Shown here one piece after another: positions 14,879 to 23,066 of a stretch of DNA of 34,907 nucleotides. The notes below the pieces were generated by a model. That model saw only the letters and a list, made by a program, of their open reading frames with translations, ran no database searches and was not told the DNA's origin. This DNA is from an uncultured Collinsella sp. (GTDB lineage: Bacteria > Actinomycetota > Coriobacteriia > Coriobacteriales > Coriobacteriaceae), in contig CABRHR010000009.1 of the NCBI GenBank assembly GCA_902470835.1, positions 1 through 34,907 of the forward strand, written 5' to 3'. Every line of letters begins with the position of its first letter. Position 1 is the first letter of the stretch. Made by a program: the position numbers and the translations under genes.

Positions 14879-14907
14879 CACTTGCAGACGGCGCCTGCAG
14901 CGAGCGC

Positions 14908-14950
14908 ATAAAAAGAGAACGCGAGGCGCCCGAATTGTTCCGGACGCCCC
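14908..14950 (-). terminator. Intrinsic terminator of the M24 peptidase gene
   Basis: GGGGCGTCCGGAA and TTCGGGCGCCTC form a GC-rich stem with wobble pairs and one bulge, followed on the minus strand by GCGTTCTCTTTTT. It starts 25 bases after the stop codon at 14975. Confidence 0.75.
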
Positions 14951-14974
14951 GCCCCAAAAATCTATCGAAATAGG

Positions 14975-16105
14975 CTAGCAATCGATGACGTGAAGGTCAT
15001 GCGACGTCTTGGTGAAAGGCTCGTAGCCGTTCTCGGTGACCACGCCGTAGTCCTCCAGGCGCACGCCGCCCACACCGGGCAGATACACGCCGGGCTCCAT
15101 GGTGATAACCGAGCCGACCTCGATGGTGTTCTTGCTGCGGTTGAAGTTGGGCAGCTCGTGGATGTCGATGCCCACGCCGTGGCCCAGACCATGGTTGTAG
15201 TAATCGCCATAGCCGGCATCGCCGATGATCTTCTTGGAAAGCTTGAAAATGTCGTTGCCCTCGACGCCCGGATGGATGGCAGCGACGCACTCCTCATGCG
15301 TGCGGCGCACGAGCGCATACAGGTCGAGCTGCTCCTGCGTGGGCTCGCCCATCACGACGGTGCGCGTCATATCGGAACGATAATCGCAGTAGCCCGCGCC
15401 GTAATCCATGAGGACAAAGTCGCCCTTCTCGATCACACGGTCGCTCGGCACGGCATGCGGGTTGGCGGTGTTGGGACCGCTCGCTACGATGGAGCCGAAG
15501 GCAAGGCTGTCAGCGCCGTTGGCGAACATAAAGTTCTCGAGCTCGTTGCGAACCTGCTTCTCGGTCATACCGGGCTTAATAAAGCCGAGCATGTGCTGGA
15601 AGGCGGCGTCGGTGATCGACTGCGCGTGGCGCATGAGCTCGATCTCCTCGGCATCCTTGATGGCGCGCATCTTGCGGATATCGTCGTGCATCAGCGGCAG
15701 CATGCAGGCGACGGAGCGGTCCTCCAGGCCGCGCTGAATGCCCTGGTAGAAATTAATCTGCATATCGTCCTCGACAGCGCAAACGCGGCACTTGTTGGCC
15801 GCGATCTTGCCGGCGACCCAACCGGGGATGGTGCCCTCATCCATGTCGTAGACCCAGGGGCTGCCGGCGGGCGTGTTCTCCTCAAAGCTGTTGAGGTAGC
15901 GCGAGTCGGTGTGGAACAGGCACTGGTCGGCCGTAATAAACGCAGCGTGCGGGAACTCGAAGGTGTAGTCGAAGACGCCCTTCACGCCCGTAAGCCAACG
16001 AAGGTTGGCCTCGTCGCGAACCACGATGGCGTCGTAGCCACGCACGGCCATCAGGGCACGGACACGCTCGATACGACCGGCAGGACCGGCAGCAAACTCA
16101 GACAT
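14975..16105 (-). CDS. M24 family Xaa-Pro aminopeptidase
   Basis: A 376-residue cytoplasmic metallopeptidase predicted to remove the N-terminal residue before proline. The N-terminal creatinase-like domain (about 1-135) is followed by the pita-bread catalytic domain with the five metal ligands visible: two aspartates in MDYGAGYCDYRSDMTRT, histidine in HGLGHGVGID, and glutamates in TMEPGVY and GVRLEDYG. ATG 16105 follows AAAGGAA. It has its own terminator (14908-14950) directly before the efp promoter; an aminopeptidase P beside efp is a common pairing in bacteria, both concerning proline-containing proteins. PepP versus PepQ cannot be decided. Confidence 0.92.
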   Translation of the reverse strand: MSEFAAGPAGRIERVRALMAVRGYDAIVVRDEANLRWLTGVKGVFDYTFEFPHAAFITADQCLFHTDSRYLNSFEENTPAGSPWVYDMDEGTIPGWVAGKIAANKCRVCAVEDDMQINFYQGIQRGLEDRSVACMLPLMHDDIRKMRAIKDAEEIELMRHAQSITDAAFQHMLGFIKPGMTEKQVRNELENFMFANGADSLAFGSIVASGPNTANPHAVPSDRVIEKGDFVLMDYGAGYCDYRSDMTRTVVMGEPTQEQLDLYALVRRTHEECVAAIHPGVEGNDIFKLSKKIIGDAGYGDYYNHGLGHGVGIDIHELPNFNRSKNTIEVGSVITMEPGVYLPGVGGVRLEDYGVVTENGYEPFTKTSHDLHVIDC

Positions 16106-16137
16106 GCAGATTCCTTTCTTGTTGTCTCTATATAGAC

Positions 16138-16200
16138 GGGACGGGCCTCAACCGAACGACGGAATCGCATGCGATCCGCAACCGATTGGAAACCCGCCCC
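16138..16200. repeat. Imperfect dyad in the aroB-like/M24 peptidase spacer
   Basis: Outer arms GGGACGGG (16138-16145) and CCCGCCCC (16193-16200) bracket a perfect 12-base palindrome ATCGCATGCGAT (16164-16175). It lies in the 132-base spacer after the AroB-like stop, so it may act as a terminator, but no T run follows. Confidence 0.45.
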
Positions 16201-16237
16201 TCAACATGATACGAAAGACGATGGAAGTCAATAAATC

Positions 16238-17347
16238 TTAGAAAAGTTCTTTGCGAGAAGCCAAGTAGGCGTGAGCATGGCGATCAAGAACCTCGTCCTC
16301 GACGTTCGTTAGGCGAATGGCGCCGAGTGCCGCGGGCAGCGGCAACATGCTGCGGTTTGAGCGCGCGAACTGCTGCCTACGGAACTCCTCGATATATGCG
16401 GCAGGCTCCAGATCGAAAGCAAGTTCCTCGATACCAAAGTCCTCCAGGCAGTCATCGACCTCAAAAACGTAATCGATATCGAAGTCGCAGGCGTCGTGGG
16501 CAAGGCGCGTCTCAAAGCGCATGCCCTCGGACAACAGCTGGTAGGCAGGGACCTGCGAAGCGGCATCGCCCAAGCAAGCGCGCAAGGTACGCTCCCCCGT
16601 CTTGCCAAAATCGAGCGCATGGCGGGCGCTCGGGTTCGTGGCCATCAGTACGTCCTTGCGGGCAGTCTGAGACCATTGAACAGCATTGACGAGCGCGACC
16701 TCCTCGCCCGCGAGAATCTCGGGGACGGTCTCAATAAACTGATTCCAGCGGGACTTGCTGCTCGAAAGCATGGTGCCAACAAGTACCACATAGCCGAGCT
16801 TGAGGTCCTCGGGGTCCGCCTCGCGAACAAGGTCGAGGTCACACACGACCAAGCCCGGTTCGGGACGGAACGCGATAGCGGGAAGCGCATTGGCCGACGA
16901 GGCGACGAGCGGCTTCATGGTCGTCGCGACCGTGAGCATGGCGTCGAACGTCGTCGGCAGCAACGCGCACTCGGTGCGGCCGCACCACTGATTGGCACAC
17001 CAGCTAACAACCGAGCAGGTTGCGGCATCGCCAACGGCGACAACCAGATCGTCGCAGGTAATGCCATTGGCAGACAAGGCGCCAAAGATGGCATCGGCAT
17101 CGGCCAGCGTAGCACCGGCAGGCGAAACCTCGAGGACGAGCGGCGACACAGCAAAGCCGGCATCGACCAGAGCGTGCTCAACGATCTCGCCAAAGCAGTC
17201 GGAAACAGCGCTGTTCCAGACAACCATCGCACGCTTGGGCTTGCCCACGGCCGAGGCAAACATACGCGACAGCTCACTAAAAGCGTTAAAGCCGACGCGA
17301 ACATCGACACTGCGGTTTTGGAAATTGATCAGTTGACGGCGAATCAT
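16238..17347 (-). CDS. Degenerate 3-dehydroquinate synthase-like protein
   Basis: This 369-residue protein resembles AroB in size, position and overall layout (a nucleotide-binding-like N-terminal half, LLPTTF aligning with the AroB VPTT block, and VVCDLDLV aligning with its DLD segment). The residues that make AroB an enzyme are missing: the DSSVGGK motif reads VATTMKPL, the GLAEVIK glutamate segment reads LGYVVLVG, and the histidine-rich GHTxGHA motif reads GKTGERT. It is therefore unlikely to make 3-dehydroquinate with the usual zinc/NAD chemistry. The frame is intact over more than 1 kb, so it is not an obvious pseudogene. ATG 17347 overlaps the aroK stop as ATGA; the longer frame to 17380 is dismissed. 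A diverged enzyme or a regulatory partner is possible. Confidence 0.7.
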   Translation of the reverse strand: MIRRQLINFQNRSVDVRVGFNAFSELSRMFASAVGKPKRAMVVWNSAVSDCFGEIVEHALVDAGFAVSPLVLEVSPAGATLADADAIFGALSANGITCDDLVVAVGDAATCSVVSWCANQWCGRTECALLPTTFDAMLTVATTMKPLVASSANALPAIAFRPEPGLVVCDLDLVREADPEDLKLGYVVLVGTMLSSSKSRWNQFIETVPEILAGEEVALVNAVQWSQTARKDVLMATNPSARHALDFGKTGERTLRACLGDAASQVPAYQLLSEGMRFETRLAHDACDFDIDYVFEVDDCLEDFGIEELAFDLEPAAYIEEFRRQQFARSNRSMLPLPAALGAIRLTNVEDEVLDRHAHAYLASRKELF

Positions 17348-17877
17348 AGCAGCCCACGCTCCAAAAGCATCTCGGCACAAAGGTAGGAAACGTCCTCGAA
17401 GGACTTATTGCGAATATCAAGGGTAAGGTCAGCGGCCTGGCGATACAGCGGACGGCGATGCTCAAACAGGCGCGCAGCATGCTCGGGCGAACGGAAATCG
17501 GGGCGCGTATCGGACCGACGAATCTGGCGAATCGAATCCTCAAAGTCGCCCTCGAGGTACACACACGTACCCATTTCGTGCATCAGCTCAATATTCACCG
17601 GCGTCTCGACAATACCGCCCCCGCACGAAACCAACAGGCTGCGCTCGCTTTGGAGCGAACGGAGCGCCGAGGTCTCGAGCTCGCGAAAACGATCCTCGCC
17701 CTCGGTCTTAAAAATCTCGGTTACCGACTTGCCGCAACGGCGCACGACCAGACGGTCGGTATCGATAAAACGCCGCTTGAACATAGTGCCGACGTTGCGC
17801 GCGAGCGTCGATTTGCCCGCGCCCAAAAAGCCGATAAAGAAGATATGGTCGCAGCCGTGTTTGATGTGCTGGGACAT
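17344..17877 (-). CDS. aroK: Shikimate kinase
   Basis: Shikimate kinase phosphorylates shikimate to shikimate-3-phosphate, the fifth step of chorismate synthesis. The 177-residue P-loop protein has Walker A GFLGAGKST, the substrate-binding aspartate in FIDTDRLV, arginine in EDRFRELE, the SCGGG loop near residue 85, and the lid/adenine segment HRRPLYRQAADLTL. These key residues look intact, unlike those of the AroB-like neighbour with which it overlaps by 4 bases. It starts 8 bases after the yqeG-like gene, so it is part of the alaS operon. Other GMP/adenylate-like kinases are unlikely given the motif set. Confidence 0.88.
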   Translation of the reverse strand: MSQHIKHGCDHIFFIGFLGAGKSTLARNVGTMFKRRFIDTDRLVVRRCGKSVTEIFKTEGEDRFRELETSALRSLQSERSLLVSCGGGIVETPVNIELMHEMGTCVYLEGDFEDSIRQIRRSDTRPDFRSPEHAARLFEHRRPLYRQAADLTLDIRNKSFEDVSYLCAEMLLERGLL

Positions 17878-17885
17878 AGCGAGAC

Positions 17886-18383
17886 CTATTCCTCGCAGGG
17901 AAGGTCGCGCAGGGCCCGGCGCTCAAAGATACGGAAGATCTGCGTATACCACAGGTCCTGCGTCGCCTGCGGCTTTACCAAGATGGTATCGACGCCGGCG
18001 AAGTTGCCGCTCCACACGTCCGTGTAGAGCTGATCACCGATCAGCACCGCCTCGTCGGCCGTGGCGCCGAGGCGCTTAAGACCCGCCTTAAGGGCAAACG
18101 GCGCCGGCTTCATGGCATGGCTGATGGCCTCGAGTCCCAGCTCGCGTGCAGAGCTCATGACCTGGTCGCGATGCCAGTTGTTGGACACCATGCACAGCTT
18201 AAAGCCTTTGGCGCGGGCGGCGTCGAGCCAAGCGGAAACCGCAGCGGGAACCTGCTCGGTGTCGCGCGGCACCAAGGTGTTATCGCGATCGAGCAGAATG
18301 GCGCGTTTGCCGTCGGCCCACAGGGTATTAAGGTCGATGCGATCGACCGAGGCAACGTATCGTTTGGGGCTAAAAATCCTCAT
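17886..18383 (-). CDS. YqeG-family HAD phosphatase
   Basis: A 165-residue HAD-superfamily hydrolase of subclass IIIA, related to YqeG and to phosphatidylglycerophosphate phosphatases. Motif I is ILLDRDNTLVP, motif II SNNWH, motif III lysine in AMKPAPFALKAG, and motif IV IGDQLYTDVWSGN. The start ATG 18383 comes 1 base after the mltG stop codon; the longer open frame upstream is a shadow of mltG. Likely substrates include a phospholipid or nucleotide phosphate, but this cannot be assigned. It joins mltG and aroK in one tightly packed transcript. Confidence 0.85.
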   Translation of the reverse strand: MRIFSPKRYVASVDRIDLNTLWADGKRAILLDRDNTLVPRDTEQVPAAVSAWLDAARAKGFKLCMVSNNWHRDQVMSSARELGLEAISHAMKPAPFALKAGLKRLGATADEAVLIGDQLYTDVWSGNFAGVDTILVKPQATQDLWYTQIFRIFERRALRDLPCEE

Positions 18384-18384
18384 G

Positions 18385-19818
18385 CTAATTCCAAGACTGT
18401 TGGTGCTCTTCGTAGGTTTGCGAGAAGTACTCCTCGTCCTGCGTAATGTAGAAATACAGGTCATCGGAGTCGGTCGGCTCAAGCGTGGCCTTGAGTGCCT
18501 CGAGCGACGGAGAGCAGATGGGCGTGGGTGGCAGGCCCTCATGCTTATAGGTGTTATACGGACTATCGCTCTGCAGGTCGTCGGCGGTAACCTCGCCACC
18601 GGTGACATACATCATGGTAGCGTCGCTGTTGAGATAGCGCAGGCCGTCGAGCTTGCCGGCAAGGCGGTTGTAGAAGACCGAGGCCACGTGCGCACGTTGA
18701 TCGGCGTTGAGGCCCTCGCGCTCAACGATAGAGGCCAAGTTGACGATGTCGTAGTCGGACATCTCCACACCATAGCGCTCCTTGATCTTGGCTTCGCAGC
18801 TCGCAAAGTCAAGCGACTTGTACTCGGTCTTAAACTGATCGAGCATAGCGCGAATCACGTCATCGGCCGTCGGCGAATCACCCAACGAATAGGTCTTGGG
18901 GAACAAGAAACCCTCGAGCGAGTCGTTAGCGGCGCCCTTAAGGAAGCTATAGTCGTCAGCGTAGTTGGAGGCCTTGGCCTGGTTAAGGAAGTCTTCCTTA
19001 GAGATGCTGTCGTAGACCTGGGCCACACGGTCAGCGACTTGATCGACCGTCAGGCCCTCAGGGATAGTCAGCGCATTGGATCCCGCGTTGGGGCCTTCCA
19101 TGAGCTGCTGAACAACCTTGGTCGCATCCATGAGTGTGGTGAACGAATAATCACCTGGCTTGAGCGACATATCGGCGTTGAGCTTTTTCACCGCCGCATA
19201 GTAATCCTTGGGATTTTCTACGATATGGTTCTCGGAGAGAATCGAGGCGATCGTATCGCCCGAAGCACCATCGGGAATGGTCACCGTAACCTGCTGACCA
19301 GCCGTGACCTTCGTATCCTCACCGGCAAAGAAGCCCTTGACGGCCGGCACGACAAAGAAAGCGATCGCAGCAAGCGCGAGCACCGCCACCACAACGCCGA
19401 TGATCATGGGAACCGGAGAACTCTTCTTTTGAGCACCGCGACGAGCATGCGTGTTGTAGCTCGAGCGGGTCGCCGGAGCAACGCCATGCGAACCGCGAGC
19501 GTGATGCGAATGCGATTGAGGGGCCTGAGTTCGCTGGGTAGGTGCCTGCTGCTTAAAGCGGGCACCGCCTGCAGGCTGGGCCGTACGAGCAGTGGGCTGC
19601 TGAGCCGCGTGAGAAGCCGAATGCTGAACCGAACGAGCAGAAGGCTGCTGACCCGTCCGTTGAACAGGTTGGGCCGAATGAGAGAAGGACTGCGCCGGGC
19701 GCGCGGCAGGCTGAGCTGCACGCTGCGTCGGCTGTGCCGGACGCTGGCCAGGCTGGGCAGGGCGCGACGCCGGCTGCTGTGTACGATTCGGCTGGCGCGG
19801 ATCAGAAGCGCTAGACAT
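18385..19818 (-). CDS. mltG: Endolytic murein transglycosylase MltG with long disordered N-terminus
   Basis: MltG cuts nascent peptidoglycan strands and sets their length. The 477-residue protein has a Gln/Ala/Pro/Arg-rich cytoplasmic region of about 130 residues with repeated AQP-like words (RPAQP, RTAQP), a single membrane segment (MIIGVVVAVLALAAIAFFVV), a LysM-like stretch (VTIPDGASGDTIASIL), and the YceG catalytic domain with the glutamate in ASIVEREGLN and FYNRL. GAGGAGG precedes ATG 19818, which overlaps ruvX by 8 bases. The disordered tail is unusual in length and could interact with other envelope or division proteins. Confidence 0.92.
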   Translation of the reverse strand: MSSASDPRQPNRTQQPASRPAQPGQRPAQPTQRAAQPAARPAQSFSHSAQPVQRTGQQPSARSVQHSASHAAQQPTARTAQPAGGARFKQQAPTQRTQAPQSHSHHARGSHGVAPATRSSYNTHARRGAQKKSSPVPMIIGVVVAVLALAAIAFFVVPAVKGFFAGEDTKVTAGQQVTVTIPDGASGDTIASILSENHIVENPKDYYAAVKKLNADMSLKPGDYSFTTLMDATKVVQQLMEGPNAGSNALTIPEGLTVDQVADRVAQVYDSISKEDFLNQAKASNYADDYSFLKGAANDSLEGFLFPKTYSLGDSPTADDVIRAMLDQFKTEYKSLDFASCEAKIKERYGVEMSDYDIVNLASIVEREGLNADQRAHVASVFYNRLAGKLDGLRYLNSDATMMYVTGGEVTADDLQSDSPYNTYKHEGLPPTPICSPSLEALKATLEPTDSDDLYFYITQDEEYFSQTYEEHQQSWN

Positions 19819-20239
19819 GCGGAACCTCCTCGTTCTTACGATCGAGCCATGTCTGCAAGAACAGGCTGGCGGCGATCATGTCAATCTTGCCCCTCATCTG
19901 CTTCTCGTTGAGGCCCTGCTCGCGCAGGATACGCTTGGCCTCTTGCGAGGACAGGCGCTCGTCTTCAAACTCCAGCGGAAGATCGAGTTCGTCGGCGATC
20001 TTTTGCGCCACGGCGGCAACGCACTCGGCCTGGGGGCCGGGCTCACCGGCCATGGTCAGGGGACGTCCACTTACCAGGATGTCGGGCTCATAATCCTCGA
20101 CCAGGTAGCGGAACGTCTTGGCCATACCGGTGACCTCTGCAGCCGGGAGCACCTTGACGGGCATCGCCATCTTGCCATCACGGCTCGAGACGGCGATGCC
20201 AATCCTGGTCTCCCCTATGTCCAGCGCGAGCGCAACCAC
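19811..20239 (-). CDS. ruvX: RuvX/YqgF family Holliday junction resolvase-like protein
   Basis: A 142-residue RNase H-fold protein of the YqgF/RuvX family, linked to 16S rRNA 5' end processing and proposed to resolve Holliday junctions. Motifs: LALDIGETRIGIAVS at the N-terminus, SGRPLTMAGEPGPQ in the middle, EDERLSSQEAKRIL and DMIAASLFLQTWL at the C-terminus, with the acidic residues of the catalytic core. Translation appears to start at GTG 20239 (18 bases after alaS ends); a weak ribosome site precedes it. alaS-ruvX-mltG is a widespread Gram-positive gene order. Confidence 0.9.
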   Translation of the reverse strand: MVALALDIGETRIGIAVSSRDGKMAMPVKVLPAAEVTGMAKTFRYLVEDYEPDILVSGRPLTMAGEPGPQAECVAAVAQKIADELDLPLEFEDERLSSQEAKRILREQGLNEKQMRGKIDMIAASLFLQTWLDRKNEEVPHV

Positions 20240-20256
20240 AGCGACTACCGGGATTC

Positions 20257-22914
20257 TTAGGCGCCGAGCGCGGTCTTGGCGGCCGCGAGGGCATCGGCGA
20301 TACCGGCGGCGTTCTTGCCACCGGCCTGGGCCATGTTGGGACGGCCACCACCGCGACCGTCGACCAGACCCGCGATCTGCTTGATCACGTTACCGGCGTG
20401 GAACCCGGCCTTCACGGCGTCATCGGAGCCGGCAGCGAGCAGGGCCGGAGTGCCCTTCTCAGTCACGCTGGCGACGACACAAGCGACAGGTCCGGCGACC
20501 TTCTGGTGCACGGTATCCCATACGTTGCGCAGGTCGGCAGCCTCAAGGCCCTGCAGCTCGGCGACAACGAGCTTGTAGCCACCGAGCTCGACAGCACCCT
20601 CGATGGCGCTGGAAATGGCGTCGGAGGAACCACCGGTCAGAGCCTTTTTGAGCTTGTTGGACGTCTCGCGCAGTTCGGCCTGCAGGTACTCCACACGGGC
20701 GGGAACCTCGTCGACGCGGCACTTGAGCGCAGCGGCGGCGGCGTCAACGAGTGCCAGGCGGTCGGCCATATAGTCGAGAGCACCCTTAGAGGTCACAGCC
20801 TCGATACGGCGGACATTGGAGCCTGTAGAGGACTCGGAAATAATCTTAAACAGGCCGATCTCGGCGGTGTTGGCAGCGTGCGTGCCACCGCAGAGCTCGC
20901 GAGAGAACGGCTGGTCCTCGGCGCCCACGGAGACGACGCGAACGACATCGCCGTACTTCTCTCCAAACAGAGCGACAGCGCCGGCAGCCTTAGCCTCGTC
21001 GATGCCCATAACACGGGTCACAACCGGCTTGGAGGCGAAGATCTGCTGGTTGACCAGGTCCTCGACAGCCTTGAGCTGCTCGGAGGACAGGGCCTCGAAG
21101 TGTGTGAAGTCAAAGCGCAGGTGCTCGGGCGTCACCAGCGAGCCAGCCTGGGAGACATGCTCGCCCAGGACCTGCTTAAGGGCGGCGTCGAGCAGGTGCG
21201 TGGCGGTGTGGTTGCGGCGCAGGAAGCCACGGCGCTCGGCGTCGAGCGCGGCGGTCACGGTAGCACCGACGGCCAGCGTGCCCTCGGCAACGTGGGCGAC
21301 GTGAGCATACAGGCCGTTGTGGTTCTTGGTATCGGAAACGGTCAGCGAAACGCCCTCGGCGGAAAGCTCGCCGGCATCGCCCTGCTGGCCACCCATCTCG
21401 GCATAGAACGGGGTGCGGTCGAGCACGACCTCGACGTCCTCGCCCGCGGCGGCGGACTCGACGGACTCGCCGTTGCGCACGATGGCGACAACCTTGGCGC
21501 CCTCAATCACATCGTTGTCATAACCGTCGAACTCGGTCGCGGCGACCTTGTCGGAAAGCTCGACCCACACGTCGTTGAAGCTGCCCCAGGCATCGCCCTT
21601 GGCGTTGGCGCGGGCGCGGGCCTTCTGGTCCTCCATGCAGGCAGTGAAGCCATCCATATCGACATCGTGGCCAGCGGTGCCGGCGATCTCGACGGTCAGG
21701 TCGATGGGGAAACCAAAGGTGTCGTGCAGCTTAAAGGCAACATCGCCCGGAAGCACAGCACCCTCGGCAAGCGCTGCCAGGGCCTCATCCAGGTAGACGC
21801 GACCGTTGTCGAGCGTCATGGAGAAGCGCTCCTCCTCGGAGGCGACGATACCCTTGACGAGCGCGACGTTCTTGAGCAGCTCGGGATAGGCCTCGCCCAT
21901 CTGAGCGTTGACCTCGTCGATGAACTTGGTCAGGAAGGCGCCATCGATGCCCAGCAGGCGACCGTGGAACACGGCGCGGCGGAGCAGGCGGCGAAGGACG
22001 TACTCGCGACCCTCGTTACCGGGCAGGATGCCGTCAGAGATCATGAAGTCGACGGCACGGGAGTGGTCGGCGATGATGCGAAGAGAACGGCTGGCGCCGG
22101 AGTAATCGTCGGCGTCATAGGTCTTACCGCTGATCTCCTCACCGAGCTTGATGAGGTGCTGCATCAGATCGCCATCGTAGTTAGCGGTCTTGTGCTGCAT
22201 GATGGCGGCCATGCGCTCCAGACCCATACCCGTATCGAGGTTGCGGTGCGGCAGCTCCGGCATGGAGCCGTCCTCCTGGCGGTCGTACTGGGTAAACACA
22301 AGGTTCCAGAACTCAAGGAAGCGGTCGCAGTCGCAGCCGGGCTTGCAGTCGGGGCTGCCGCAACCGACCTCCTCGCCCATGTCAAAGTAGATCTCGGAGC
22401 ACGGACCGCAGGGGCCGGTGGGGCCAGCGGCCCAGAAGTTGTCGTCCTCGCCCAGGCGGGAGATGTGGTCCTCGGCAACGCCCAAAGAACGCCACACGTC
22501 GTGGGTCTCGTCGTCCTCGGTAAAGACGGTGAAGTACAGGCGGTCGAGCGGCAGCTTAAACTCCTTGGTGATGAGCTCAAAGGCCCAAGCGCAGGCCTGC
22601 TGCTTGGAGACGCCGCCAAATGAGAAGTCGCCGAGCATCTCGAAGAAGGACAGGTGACGGCCGTCCTCGCCGATGCAATCGATGTCGTTGGTGCGGACGC
22701 ACTTCTGGCAGGAGATCGCGCCGATCTCCTTCATGGTCTTCTTGCCCTGGTAGTACTCCTTAAACTGGTTCATGCCGGCGTTGGCAAGCAACAGCGAAGG
22801 ATCATCGGGGACGAGGGACGAAGAAGGATAGAGCTTAAGACCGCGCTCCTCAAAGAAGTTGAGGAACTTGGAGCGGATCTCGGCCGTAGTCATTGACGGG
22901 TAGTCAGCACTCAT
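20257..22914 (-). CDS. alaS: Alanyl-tRNA synthetase
   Basis: AlaRS charges tRNA-Ala and edits mischarged tRNA. At 885 residues it has normal family length. The class II catalytic domain is at the N-terminus (FFEERGLKLYPSSSLVPDD, then ANAGMNQFKEYY), the Zn-coordinating editing domain carries HTATHLLDAAL and CGGTHAANT, and the C-terminal glycine-rich C-Ala domain includes GGRGGGRPNMAQAGG. ATG 22914 follows GAGGAG at 9 bases; the longer open frame has no support. It heads the ruvX-mltG-yqeG-aroK-aroB-like unit. Confidence 0.97.
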   Translation of the reverse strand: MSADYPSMTTAEIRSKFLNFFEERGLKLYPSSSLVPDDPSLLLANAGMNQFKEYYQGKKTMKEIGAISCQKCVRTNDIDCIGEDGRHLSFFEMLGDFSFGGVSKQQACAWAFELITKEFKLPLDRLYFTVFTEDDETHDVWRSLGVAEDHISRLGEDDNFWAAGPTGPCGPCSEIYFDMGEEVGCGSPDCKPGCDCDRFLEFWNLVFTQYDRQEDGSMPELPHRNLDTGMGLERMAAIMQHKTANYDGDLMQHLIKLGEEISGKTYDADDYSGASRSLRIIADHSRAVDFMISDGILPGNEGREYVLRRLLRRAVFHGRLLGIDGAFLTKFIDEVNAQMGEAYPELLKNVALVKGIVASEEERFSMTLDNGRVYLDEALAALAEGAVLPGDVAFKLHDTFGFPIDLTVEIAGTAGHDVDMDGFTACMEDQKARARANAKGDAWGSFNDVWVELSDKVAATEFDGYDNDVIEGAKVVAIVRNGESVESAAAGEDVEVVLDRTPFYAEMGGQQGDAGELSAEGVSLTVSDTKNHNGLYAHVAHVAEGTLAVGATVTAALDAERRGFLRRNHTATHLLDAALKQVLGEHVSQAGSLVTPEHLRFDFTHFEALSSEQLKAVEDLVNQQIFASKPVVTRVMGIDEAKAAGAVALFGEKYGDVVRVVSVGAEDQPFSRELCGGTHAANTAEIGLFKIISESSTGSNVRRIEAVTSKGALDYMADRLALVDAAAAALKCRVDEVPARVEYLQAELRETSNKLKKALTGGSSDAISSAIEGAVELGGYKLVVAELQGLEAADLRNVWDTVHQKVAGPVACVVASVTEKGTPALLAAGSDDAVKAGFHAGNVIKQIAGLVDGRGGGRPNMAQAGGKNAAGIADALAAAKTALGA

Positions 22915-22960
22915 AGAGGGAATCTCCTCGGTTTCACATCGAAACAGTTCAAACGTAACG

Positions 22961-22988
22961 ATATTACCATCCCGCCGCGCAAGTGCAA
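22961..22988 (-). promoter_or_regulatory. Possible alaS promoter
   Basis: On the minus strand TTGCAC (22988-22983) is followed after 16 bases by TAATAT (22966-22961). The boxes overlap the T run of the preceding terminator and lie about 45 bases before the alaS start. Moderate match only. Confidence 0.4.
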
Positions 22989-23016
22989 AAAAGAGGGCCG
23001 GCACAATGCCGGCCCT
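22987..23016 (-). terminator. Intrinsic terminator after the AI-2E family transporter
   Basis: AGGGCCGGC pairs perfectly with GCCGGCCCT across the loop, followed on the minus strand by CTTTTTT. It lies about 50 bases after the transporter stop codon and ends the DUF948-anti-sigma-sigma-transporter unit. Confidence 0.9.
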
Positions 23017-23066
23017 TCAGCGAAATTGCATGTTAGCACGTATGAATGTTAACCCGAATTACCCCG

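Noticed and set aside
18384..18608. N-terminal extension of the YqeG-like protein
   Set aside because: The extra residues are a frame-shifted shadow of mltG; ATG 18383 right after the mltG stop is the natural start.
20398..22623. A long plus-strand open frame opposite alaS
   Set aside because: Same reasoning: antisense to alaS with no recognisable domain; alaS has all its motifs.
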